Positions 1-6,312 of a DNA stretch of 6,429 nucleotides are shown one piece after another. This DNA is from Oceanospirillaceae bacterium (GTDB lineage Bacteria > Pseudomonadota > Gammaproteobacteria > Pseudomonadales > Balneatricaceae). Within the stretch, counting starts at the first letter, position 1. Every line of letters starts with the position of its first letter. The notes under the pieces were generated by a model, which saw nothing but the letters and a program-made list of their open reading frames with translations, was not told the DNA's origin and did not search any database. The stretch lies in NCBI GenBank assembly GCA_023954795.1, contig JAGSHA010000192.1:1-6429 (forward strand), given 5' to 3'. The translations under genes and the position numbers were made by a program.

Positions 1-2061
1 CCACAAGCAGAGGTGATCGAAACCCTGCTCAATGGGCAGGATTCGCTCGTGGTTATGCCAACGGGTGGCGGTAAATCGCTGTGTTATCAACTGCCGGCGC
101 TGATTCGGCCGGGTGTGGCGGTGATTGTCTCACCGCTGATCGCATTGATGCAGGATCAGGTCTCGGCGTTGTCCCAATGGGGCATTCGTGCGGGTTGCCT
201 GAACTCCTCCATTGATTACTCGGTGATTGCCGAGACCGAGCACCAGATGCGTGCCGGTGGTCTGGATCTGCTCTACATTGCGCCAGAACGTTTGCTACAG
301 GCACGGACACTGGATCTGTTGTCCGAGTGTCAGATCGCCTTGTTTGCGATTGATGAAGCGCACTGTGTCTCCCAGTGGGGACATGATTTCCGCCCGGAAT
401 ACCTGCAGCTGTTTAAACTGCGGGAACGATTCCCCGGTGTGCCCCGTATTGCGCTGACCGCCACCGCCGATGAACGTACCCGTCAGGAAATCATCAACCG
501 CCTTGAGTTGACCGATGCTGAGCGCTTCGTGCGCGGCTTTGATCGACCGAATATTCGTTACCGCATCGGCCAGAAAGACCGCGCCAAAGAACAGCTACTG
601 AAATTCCTCAAAGATGAACACCCAAAGGATGCAGGGGTGGTGTATTGCCTGTCCCGCAAACGGGTGGAGGAAACCGCCGAGTGGTTGTGTGAAAAAGGCT
701 ATGATGCCTTGCCTTACCATGCGGGGTTATCCCCTGATCTGCGTAACCATAATCAGCACCGCTTCCTGACGGAGGAGGGGGTGATCATGGTCGCGACCGT
801 TGCCTTCGGTATGGGGATTGATAAACCCAACGTGCGCTTTGTTGCCCATCTGGATCTGCCAAAAAGTGTTGAAGCCTACTATCAGGAAACCGGTCGTGCC
901 GGGCGTGATGGTCAGCCCGCTGATGCCTGGATGGTGTATGGATTGCAGGATGTGATCTTTCTGCGCCAGATGCTGGCGGGGTCACAAGCCAATGATATGC
1001 ATAAGCAGGTCGAACGGCAGAAACTGGAAGCGATGCTGGGGTTATGTGAAATCACCAGTTGTCGCCGTCAGGCACTGTTGGCGTACTTTGGTGAAAACGA
1101 ACATGCCGCGTGTGGTAACTGCGATACCTGTCTGGAACCGGTGCCGGTCTGGGATGGCACGGAAGCGGCGCGCAAAGCATTGTCTGCGGTATTCCGCACC
1201 GGGCAGCGCTACGGTGTGACCTATGTGATCGAAACCTTGATCGGTAACCGTCCTGAACGGGTGGTGCAGCTGGGTCATGACAAACTGTCTACGTTCGGCA
1301 TTGGCAAAGAGCTGGACAAGAAGCAGTGGCGGTCGGTGTTCCGTCAACTCGTCGCGCGTGGTTACCTGAGTGTTGATGCGGAAGGCCATGGCGTACTGCA
1401 GCTGACCGAGAAGTGCCGTCCGGTATTAAAAGGCGCAGAGTCGCTGGAACTGCGTAAAGACCAGCGTAAACAGACACAGTATCGTCGTAGTCAGGTGCCG
1501 CAGAACAAGCTGGAAGCGGAAGATTTTGCGCTCTGGAATGCACTGAAAGCGAAACGCAAAGAGCTGGCCGATGAAAATGGTGTACCGCCATACGTGATTT
1601 TCCACGACGCAACGTTGATGGAAATGGTGATGTACCGTCCGCTCAGTCATGATCAGTTCAAACGGCTGAACGGGGTCGGTCAGCGGAAACTGGATCTTTA
1701 CGGCAATCAGTTTATTGGTGTGGTCGAAGAGCATGAAACCGCCGATGAGGCCGATCTGGATTCGCAGGTCGAGCAATCCATTATGCTGTTCCGCAGTGGC
1801 ATGACCACCGATCAGGTGGCGTTGCAGCAAAAATTATCCGCCAAAGTGATCTATAACCATCTGGCCCACGGTATAAGCCACGGTCAGCTTGAGATGAATG
1901 ATGTGGTGGAACTGCCGGATGCTGAAGTACGCCATATCGAGCAAGTGATCCACGAATGCCAGCGCGAATACGGTAATGCGTTAAAGCCGGTATTTGATGC
2001 ACTGGCCGGTGCCTATGAGATGGGTGTACTGCGTTGTGTGAAAGCGGGTCTGCAACTTTGA
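1..2061 (+). CDS. recQ: ATP-dependent DNA helicase RecQ (5' end cut by window edge), with C-terminal HTH-like extension
   Basis: RecQ unwinds DNA 3' to 5' with ATP and acts in recombination and replication-fork repair in the cytoplasm. The frame is open from base 1, which falls in the region equal to E. coli RecQ RPGQEEII, so roughly 25-35 N-terminal residues, including most of the Q motif, lie outside; the GTG at 13 is not the start. Walker A MPTGGGKS is at 55-78, DEAH at 352-363, the RecQ aromatic-rich loop QWGHDFRPEY at 373-402 and motif VI (YYQETGRAGRDG) at 877-912. The zinc cysteines fall at 1060, 1111, 1120 and 1129 with the E. coli spacing C-x16-C-x2-C-x2-C. A winged-helix region (about 1198-1431) and an HRDC domain (about 1513-1737) follow. 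E. coli RecQ ends after HRDC; here about 106 more residues (1741-2058) follow and look like an HTH_40-type domain. All catalytic motifs are intact. It is probably the first gene seen of a transcript that continues into yqaA. Confidence 0.97.
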   Translation, partial: PQAEVIETLLNGQDSLVVMPTGGGKSLCYQLPALIRPGVAVIVSPLIALMQDQVSALSQWGIRAGCLNSSIDYSVIAETEHQMRAGGLDLLYIAPERLLQARTLDLLSECQIALFAIDEAHCVSQWGHDFRPEYLQLFKLRERFPGVPRIALTATADERTRQEIINRLELTDAERFVRGFDRPNIRYRIGQKDRAKEQLLKFLKDEHPKDAGVVYCLSRKRVEETAEWLCEKGYDALPYHAGLSPDLRNHNQHRFLTEEGVIMVATVAFGMGIDKPNVRFVAHLDLPKSVEAYYQETGRAGRDGQPADAWMVYGLQDVIFLRQMLAGSQANDMHKQVERQKLEAMLGLCEITSCRRQALLAYFGENEHAACGNCDTCLEPVPVWDGTEAARKALSAVFRTGQRYGVTYVIETLIGNRPERVVQLGHDKLSTFGIGKELDKKQWRSVFRQLVARGYLSVDAEGHGVLQLTEKCRPVLKGAESLELRKDQRKQTQYRRSQVPQNKLEAEDFALWNALKAKRKELADENGVPPYVIFHDATLMEMVMYRPLSHDQFKRLNGVGQRKLDLYGNQFIGVVEEHETADEADLDSQVEQSIMLFRSGMTTDQVALQQKLSAKVIYNHLAHGISHGQLEMNDVVELPDAEVRHIEQVIHECQREYGNALKPVFDALAGAYEMGVLRCVKAGLQL

Positions 2062-2071
2062 TCTCCGACCG

Positions 2072-2503
2072 ATGATCGAGTTGGGCACTGATGCGACGCT
2101 GCTGGGATTGTTTATCAGTGGCCTGGTGTCTGCCACGTTACTGCCCGGTGGCTCGGAAGCCCTGTTCAGTTACATGCTCTATCAAGATCAGTTTGCGGCA
2201 TTTCCTCTGTTTCTCGCGGTCACATCCGGTAATGCATTGGGGGGTATGATTACCTTCCTGATGGGGTGGTGGCTCGCGACCCGTTATCCCCTGAAATCGC
2301 TCGATAAACCCCAGCATCTGCGCGCCCAACGCTGGCTGGAGCAATGGGGGCCTGTGGCATTACTGCTATCCTGGCTACCGTTGGTGGGTGATCCACTGTG
2401 TTTTATTGCCGGTTGGCTGCGTGGTCGACTCTGGTTGTCTATGCTTATGATTTTATTGGGCAAGGCCGCACGCTATCTGGTATTAATCGCCGTGGTGGGC
2501 TAA
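2072..2503 (+). CDS. yqaA: YqaA family small inner-membrane protein (DedA/VTT-related)
   Basis: This 143-residue hydrophobic protein matches E. coli YqaA (about 142 aa) as I remember it over its whole length. Shared marks are SATLLPGGSE (residues 20-29), GNALGG (53-58), LLSWLPLVGDPLCFIAGWLR (98-117) and the C-terminal LGKAARYLV (129-137). Three or four membrane segments are visible at about 8-24, 44-70, 94-116 and 120-142, with a basic loop near 71-87. The family is grouped with SNARE-associated/DedA proteins, some of which move lipid carriers across the inner membrane. No transport activity is established for YqaA itself to my knowledge, so the function is open. The ATG lies 10 nt after the recQ stop with no Shine-Dalgarno sequence visible before it, so translation is probably coupled to termination on recQ (inference). 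No better in-frame start was found. Confidence 0.86.
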   Translation: MIELGTDATLLGLFISGLVSATLLPGGSEALFSYMLYQDQFAAFPLFLAVTSGNALGGMITFLMGWWLATRYPLKSLDKPQHLRAQRWLEQWGPVALLLSWLPLVGDPLCFIAGWLRGRLWLSMLMILLGKAARYLVLIAVVG

Positions 2504-2504
2504 T

Positions 2505-2528
2505 ACTGACTAAGGTGCCTGAGTAAGT
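2505..2528. repeat. 24-bp imperfect palindrome between yqaA and the protease gene
   Basis: The arms ACTGACTAAGG and CCTGAGTAAGT face each other around a central TG. Blocks of three complementary bases (ACT/AGT, ACT/AGT, AGG/CCT) are separated by single mismatches. As RNA the stem is weak because two purine-purine pairs interrupt it and there is no T-run after it, so a terminator is unlikely. A DNA operator or chance are both possible. Confidence 0.3.
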
Positions 2529-2557
2529 CCCTTCGCGCTGACACGGATGATGCCTCT

Positions 2558-3343
2558 ATGATGAACAGCGAAACCTTCCGTAAGCTCCGTATTACCATTT
2601 TGCTCTTTCTGTTGCTGGGGATCTGCCTCAACACATGGCTGTCCATTGTCCGGGTTACGGATTGGGAAGAGCCACTTTGGGTCGTTATTTACCCCATCAA
2701 TGCGGATGACCGCATCGATACCCGTCAGTATATTTCCGCACTGAGGGAAGAGCACTTCGAAGATATGGAGATCTTTATGCAACGCGAGGCTAAGCGTTAT
2801 GGCATTCAGGTCGATCAGCCATTGGAAGTGAAACTGGCGCCCTTGGTTCGGTCGCACCCCCCGTCTATTCCGGAAAATCCCAGCCTGTTAATGAATGTGC
2901 TCTGGAGTCTGAAGATGCGCTTCTGGTCATGGCAGAACGATAATTGGGAGGGACCCAAACCGGATATCCGTATCTATATGCGCCTGTTTTCACCGGTCAA
3001 TCGCAATATATTGGAGCATTCGTTGGGGTTGCAGAAAGGCATGATTGGATTGGTCAACGGTTTCGCCAGTGTGGATTATCAGGGGCGTAACAATATGGTG
3101 GCAATTCATGAACTGATGCACACATTGGGCGCCACGGATAAATATGACATGGAGACCAGCTTACCGCTTTGGCCTGAGGGTTATGCAGCACCTCATCAGG
3201 AGCCGCTACTGCCGCAGAATACGGCTGAAGTGATGGGTGGTCGTATGATGGTGAATGGCGGTATTGCGCTGATGCCCAACAGTCTGGAGCAAGTGCTCGT
3301 GGGCCCTCAGACCGCCCACGAGATCAACTGGCGTAATCGCTAA
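2558..3343 (+). CDS. Putative membrane-anchored zinc metallopeptidase, metzincin-like (uncharacterised)
   Basis: A 261-residue protein of no function I can name. Residues about 10-31 form one hydrophobic segment preceded by R8, K9 and R11, which predicts an N-terminal anchor with the rest in the periplasm. There is no lipobox and no clear signal-peptidase site. At residues 184-194 (bases 3107-3139) it has HELMHTLGATD, which fits the extended metzincin zinc site HExxHxxGxxD: H184, H188 and D194 as ligands and E185 as the general base. D in the third place is also known from snapalysin. Residues 224-228 (EVMGG, M226) could be the Met-turn that metzincins carry after the zinc helix. No propeptide or substrate clue is visible. 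The gene starts 54 nt after yqaA. The Shine-Dalgarno is poor (GGA at 2545-2547), and ATG 2561 directly after ATG 2558 is an equal choice. An in-frame stop at 2507 limits upstream extension. That the gene is real is near certain; peptidase activity is inferred from the motif alone. Confidence 0.8.
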   Translation: MMNSETFRKLRITILLFLLLGICLNTWLSIVRVTDWEEPLWVVIYPINADDRIDTRQYISALREEHFEDMEIFMQREAKRYGIQVDQPLEVKLAPLVRSHPPSIPENPSLLMNVLWSLKMRFWSWQNDNWEGPKPDIRIYMRLFSPVNRNILEHSLGLQKGMIGLVNGFASVDYQGRNNMVAIHELMHTLGATDKYDMETSLPLWPEGYAAPHQEPLLPQNTAEVMGGRMMVNGGIALMPNSLEQVLVGPQTAHEINWRNR

Positions 3344-3353
3344 CCCGTTCCTA

Positions 3354-5150
3354 TTACAGTGTCTTTGTCTCAATGAGACGAGGGCATTGTATAAACACAT
3401 GTTTTGGACATTCATTGCACCGTTCAGTGTGTTGTTCGACCTGCTCAACCAGTGTTTCCAGTGCGATATCTACCGTTGGGAAAAACGCGTCCTGACCGAT
3501 TTTCTCCAGATAACCGTTAGCTTTAAGCTCATCCAGGACGTAGTTTTTTAACGAGCAAAAGCTGAGCTGATAGCCTGCCTTTTTGAGCCGCTCCGACTCC
3601 TGCAATAACATCTCCGCACCCGATACGTCGATAAAGTTGATGCCGGTACAGTGAATCAGTATCTGTTTGCTCTGTGGATAGGTGAGCGGAAGCTGGTGGA
3701 TACTGCGCTGAATGTGATCCACCGCACCAAAGAAAATTGAACCATCGATACGCAGAATTTTAATACCCGGGCAGGATGCCAGTTTGAAACGTTTAATCGC
3801 ACGCAGTTCGGTGCCATAGGCAAATGACAGTGGGGCGACTTCGGTCAATTTAGGGCGTGATGTACGTTTTAAGTACAGCACCAGTGATACCAATACGCCC
3901 AGATAGATGGCGAATTCCAACTCCAAAAACAGGGTTGAGAGGAAGGTAATCAGCAGAATGGCGGCTTCCTGTTTATTGCTCTGCAAAATCTGTGCGATGT
4001 GATGGCTGTCGATCAGATTCCAGGAGATGAGCAGGATAGCGCCTGCCATCGCAGGCATCGGCAGATAGGCGGTAATGTCGGGCAGCAGCAGTAAAATGAG
4101 CACCAGTATTGCGGCCGCTGAAATTCCCGCAAGCGGGGTTTGGGCACCGGAGTCGTAGTTCACACCGCTGCGGGTGAAAGAGCCCGAACCGGCGTAACAC
4201 GAGAAGAAACTGCCAACGATATTCGATAAACCCTGCCCTAAAAATTCCTGATTACCTTCAATACGCTGCCCGGAACGGATCGCAATGGCGCGGGCGATCG
4301 ATACCGCTTCTACCAGTCCTAAAATGGCGACAGCAATCGCTCCGGGCAGCAGAGCGCTGATGGTATCGATAGACAGATCAGGCAGTGCAAACTGAGGTAG
4401 GGTGCCCGGCAGTGCGCCCACTAAAGGTACGTTGTGCTGGTCTCCCTGAAGCAACCAGCATAAAAAGCTGCCAGCAGCCATCCCAACCAGCATCGCCGGA
4501 ATTTTGGGGTTAATCATTCGGACACACTGGATGGTTAGAATTGTGACCAGTGCAATCCCCAGAGAATAGAGATTCGTCGTATTCAACTGGCTGATCAGGG
4601 TATGCCAGGTGTCCACAAACGATGAGCCAGAGGCGATTTGAATCCCCAATATGTATTTCATCTGGCTGGTGGCAATCAGGATGGCGGCACCTGCAGTAAA
4701 GCCAATGACGACAGTATGAGAGATAAAGTTAACCAGCGTCCCCATACGTGCCAGCCCCAGCCCAAGCTGAATCAAGCCCGCCAGCAAGGTTAAGGTCATC
4801 ACTGCTGGGATAAAAGCGTGGGTGTCAGGTGGAATGACACTGCTGACAACACTGAGCACTACAATGGAAATCGCCGCGGTAGGCCCTGAAATCAGGTGCA
4901 GTGACGAGCCAAACAATCCGGCAATAACCGGTGTGATAATGGCGGTGTAGAGGCCGTACTCGGGGGGCAAACCGGCAATTAGCGCGTAGGCAACACCTTG
5001 AGGAAGCACAACAATTGCGCCAGTCAGACCGGCCATTAAATCTGCTTTTATTGTGTGAGGTGTCAGCTGTTGTCCCCAGATCAGAAAGGGCATCCATGCA
5101 CGTAAAAAGCTAAGTACGTGTCTGGTCTGCTGAGTCTCTTTTTGCTGCAT
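3354..5150 (-). CDS. SulP family inorganic anion transporter with C-terminal STAS domain
   Basis: SulP (SLC26-related) proteins carry anions such as sulfate, bicarbonate or dicarboxylates across the inner membrane. This 598-residue protein has the usual family length. Its N-terminal part (about 30-430) holds 10-14 membrane segments, with the hallmark LTGAIVVLPQGVAYALIAG (42-60), LPPEYGLY (61-68), ISGPTAA (87-93) and the substrate-region run GSGSFTRSGVN (321-331). A cytoplasmic STAS domain spans about 450-570 and has INFIDVSGAEML (504-515), with S510 at the place that is phosphorylated in anti-sigma antagonists. The tail has three cysteines, C578-x2-C581-x7-C589. The substrate cannot be told from sequence, and no sulfate-assimilation or carbonic anhydrase gene sits next to it. 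The start at ATG 5150-5148 is supported by AGGA eight bases upstream. The gene is divergent from ttcA and convergent with the protease gene, 10 nt apart. No disruption is visible. Confidence 0.95.
   Translation of the reverse strand: MQQKETQQTRHVLSFLRAWMPFLIWGQQLTPHTIKADLMAGLTGAIVVLPQGVAYALIAGLPPEYGLYTAIITPVIAGLFGSSLHLISGPTAAISIVVLSVVSSVIPPDTHAFIPAVMTLTLLAGLIQLGLGLARMGTLVNFISHTVVIGFTAGAAILIATSQMKYILGIQIASGSSFVDTWHTLISQLNTTNLYSLGIALVTILTIQCVRMINPKIPAMLVGMAAGSFLCWLLQGDQHNVPLVGALPGTLPQFALPDLSIDTISALLPGAIAVAILGLVEAVSIARAIAIRSGQRIEGNQEFLGQGLSNIVGSFFSCYAGSGSFTRSGVNYDSGAQTPLAGISAAAILVLILLLLPDITAYLPMPAMAGAILLISWNLIDSHHIAQILQSNKQEAAILLITFLSTLFLELEFAIYLGVLVSLVLYLKRTSRPKLTEVAPLSFAYGTELRAIKRFKLASCPGIKILRIDGSIFFGAVDHIQRSIHQLPLTYPQSKQILIHCTGINFIDVSGAEMLLQESERLKKAGYQLSFCSLKNYVLDELKANGYLEKIGQDAFFPTVDIALETLVEQVEQHTERCNECPKHVFIQCPRLIETKTL
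3355..3391 (+). terminator. 17-bp hairpin at convergent gene ends, possible 3' end of the recQ-yqaA-protease transcript
   Basis: Bases 3355-3371 pair with 3375-3391 around an AAT loop over 17 consecutive positions, 13 Watson-Crick and four G-U. The four G-U pairs (3366/3380, 3364/3382, 3362/3384, 3359/3387) exist only in rightward RNA; in leftward RNA they become A-C mismatches. The hairpin begins 12 nt after the protease stop, where a 3'-end structure is expected, and lies within the last codons of the opposing sulP gene. There is no U-run directly after the stem (TATAAACACATGTTTT follows), so it is not a classical intrinsic terminator. It may stabilise or block the 3' end instead. Confidence 0.42.
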
Positions 5151-5158
5151 GTGGGGTG

Positions 5159-5162
5159 TCCT
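5159..5162 (-). promoter_or_regulatory. Ribosome binding site of the SulP gene
   Basis: Reading leftward, AGGA lies eight bases before the ATG at 5150-5148. This is good spacing and supports that start. Confidence 0.6.
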
Positions 5163-5213
5163 GAGATAGGTGCTGATTTTATTCGGAGGAGAATAGAGGT
5201 CTGGGCGCCAGAG

Positions 5214-5219
5214 ATAATA
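5214..5219 (-). promoter_or_regulatory. Weak candidate -10 box for the SulP gene
   Basis: On the leftward strand TATTAT (one mismatch to TATAAT) lies about 63 nt before the sulP start. No recognisable -35 hexamer stands 16-18 bases upstream. A second candidate, TAAAAT, lies nearer the gene (about 5177-5182) and also lacks a -35. A short palindrome TCTGG-GCG-CCAGA (5200-5212) falls between them and might be an operator. The choice is weak. Confidence 0.2.
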
Positions 5220-5296
5220 TCAGGTTAACCGGAATAGCGGGGTAGGGTGGTTAAAAAACACCCAATACTTTCGTCGCTGGAAGCGTGGAACTGCGC

Positions 5297-5302
5297 TATA
5301 AT
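5297..5302 (+). promoter_or_regulatory. -10 box (TATAAT) of the ttcA promoter
   Basis: A perfect TATAAT lies 41 nt before the ttcA ATG in an otherwise gene-free stretch. No good -35 is seen at 16-18 bases upstream (TCGCTG at 5274-5279 shares two bases with the consensus), and no TGn extended -10 is present. The bases just after the box, CCGCGCC (5303-5309), form a GC-rich discriminator of the kind found in promoters sensitive to ppGpp/DksA; this control is inference. Transcription would begin near 5309-5315, giving a leader of about 30-35 nt. Confidence 0.55.
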
Positions 5303-5343
5303 CCGCGCCTTCTAAATTGTTGAATGTTCCCGAATTCCAGACC

Positions 5344-6258
5344 ATGACTGAATCCGCTGCTGTAGAATCACCTGAAAAGAAAATTAAAGTCCGCACGAAC
5401 AAACTGCAGAAACGTCTGCGCCGTGAAGTGGGCCGTGCTATCGAAGACTTCAATATGATTGAAGACGGTGACAAGGTGATGGTGTGCCTGTCCGGCGGTA
5501 AAGACTCCTATGCCATGCTGGATATTCTGCTGAACCTGCAGAAAAGTGCGCCGATCCACTTTGATATAGTGGCGGTGAACCTGGATCAGAAGCAGCCGGG
5601 TTTCCCTGAGCATATCCTGCCGGAATACCTGGAATCGATCGGTGTGGAGTTCCACATCGTTGAGCGTGATACCTATTCCATCGTGAAGGAAGTGGTGCCG
5701 GAAGGTAAAACGACCTGTGCGCTGTGCTCCCGTTTACGTCGTGGCACTTTGTATGGATTTGCAGAAGAGATCGGCGCGACTAAGATCGCGCTGGGCCATC
5801 ATCGCGACGATATTCTGGAAACTTTCTTCCTGAACATGTTCTACGGCGGCAAGCTGAAATCGATGCCACCTAAGCTGGTATCCGATGACGGCAAAAACAT
5901 GGTGATTCGTCCGCTGGCTTATGCCCGTGAGAAAGATATCGCTGAGTACGCTGATCTGAAACAGTTCCCGATTATCCCGTGCAACTTGTGTGGTTCGCAG
6001 GAAAACCTGCAGCGTCAGGTGATCAAAGAGATGCTGAACGGTTGGGATAAGTCCAATCCGGGTCGTATCGAAACCATGTTCCGTTCGCTGCAAAACGTCG
6101 TGCCTTCCCATCTGGCCGATACCAATCTGTTCAACTTTAAAGAGCTGCAGAAAGGTTACGCGCATGGTATCGCCGGTGATAGTGTGACCAATCACTTTGA
6201 TCTTGAGCAGCCGCAGGCGGAAAAAATGCCAGAGATGATTGATATTCTGGCGCTGTAA
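5344..6258 (+). CDS. ttcA: tRNA 2-thiocytidine(32) synthetase TtcA
   Basis: TtcA places sulfur on cytidine 32 of certain tRNAs, using ATP and an iron-sulfur cluster, in the cytoplasm. The 304-residue product closely follows E. coli TtcA (311 aa) as I remember it. It has the PP-loop SGGKDS (residues 50-55), the run VNLDQKQPGFPEH, the cluster cysteines C125-x2-C128 in TTCALCSRLRRGTLY, the conserved LGHHRDDILETFFLNMFYGGK and PCNLCGSQ with C213 and C216, one of which supplies the third cluster ligand. The N-terminal KLQKRLRREVGRAIEDFNMIE and later NVVPSHLADTNLF are also family marks. ATG 5344 is chosen over in-frame TTG codons at 5317 and 5320: these would leave almost no leader after the TATAAT and have no ribosome site. 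No clear Shine-Dalgarno precedes ATG 5344 either. The C-terminal tail after about residue 265 is variable in the family. No defect is seen. Confidence 0.97.
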   Translation: MTESAAVESPEKKIKVRTNKLQKRLRREVGRAIEDFNMIEDGDKVMVCLSGGKDSYAMLDILLNLQKSAPIHFDIVAVNLDQKQPGFPEHILPEYLESIGVEFHIVERDTYSIVKEVVPEGKTTCALCSRLRRGTLYGFAEEIGATKIALGHHRDDILETFFLNMFYGGKLKSMPPKLVSDDGKNMVIRPLAYAREKDIAEYADLKQFPIIPCNLCGSQENLQRQVIKEMLNGWDKSNPGRIETMFRSLQNVVPSHLADTNLFNFKELQKGYAHGIAGDSVTNHFDLEQPQAEKMPEMIDILAL

Positions 6259-6261
6259 CAC

Positions 6262-6291
6262 CCGTTTCCTACCTCCCACCTAAGGAAACGG
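6262..6291 (+). terminator. Inverted repeat after ttcA, possible weak terminator or attenuator
   Basis: CCGTTTCCT (6262-6270) and AGGAAACGG (6283-6291) are perfect complements and form a 9-bp stem with a 12-nt pyrimidine-rich loop. It begins 4 nt after the ttcA stop. Only a short ATTTC follows, not a full T-run, so termination is likely partial. The next gene's ribosome site starts 9 nt after the stem. Confidence 0.42.
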
Positions 6292-6299
6292 ATTTCAAC

Positions 6300-6304
6300 G
6301 AGGT
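6300..6304 (+). promoter_or_regulatory. Ribosome binding site that favours GTG 6313 for the last gene
   Basis: GAGGT lies eight bases before GTG 6313 and fourteen before ATG 6319. The spacing favours GTG, though both are in frame two codons apart. Confidence 0.5.
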
Positions 6305-6312
6305 AGTACGTA

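Noticed and set aside
1426..1830. Minus-strand open frame of about 134 codons inside recQ
   Set aside because: It is antisense to the HRDC region of recQ, and the protein has no recognisable domain; it is best explained as a codon-bias shadow.
1..3343. recQ-yqaA-protease as a possible new defence or repair system
   Set aside because: Close spacing is the only link. RecQ and YqaA are common chromosomal genes, there are no mobile-element signs, and no partner nuclease, sensor or toxin is present.
3692..3699. GCTGGTGG, identical to the E. coli Chi sequence, inside the SulP gene
   Set aside because: A single 8-mer is expected by chance at this scale, and the Chi sequence of this organism is unknown.
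5185..5191. Strong Shine-Dalgarno-like GGAGGAG on the plus strand in the sulP-ttcA gap
   Set aside because: No ATG, GTG or TTG at usable spacing opens a reading frame after it, so no small gene is supported.
5245..5263. GGGTG and CACCC inverted repeat around an A-rich loop in the sulP-ttcA gap
   Set aside because: Only five base pairs, no T-run after the stem on either strand, and not placed after a gene end.
5317..5343. TTG codons at 5317 and 5320 as start of ttcA
   Set aside because: They lie 15-18 nt after the TATAAT box, have no ribosome site, and the nine added residues do not look like TtcA; ATG 5344 is preferred.
5734..6279. Long open frame (about 181 codons) on the minus strand opposite ttcA
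   Set aside because: It lies fully over the strongly conserved ttcA gene, has no ribosome site seen, and its product shows no family pattern.
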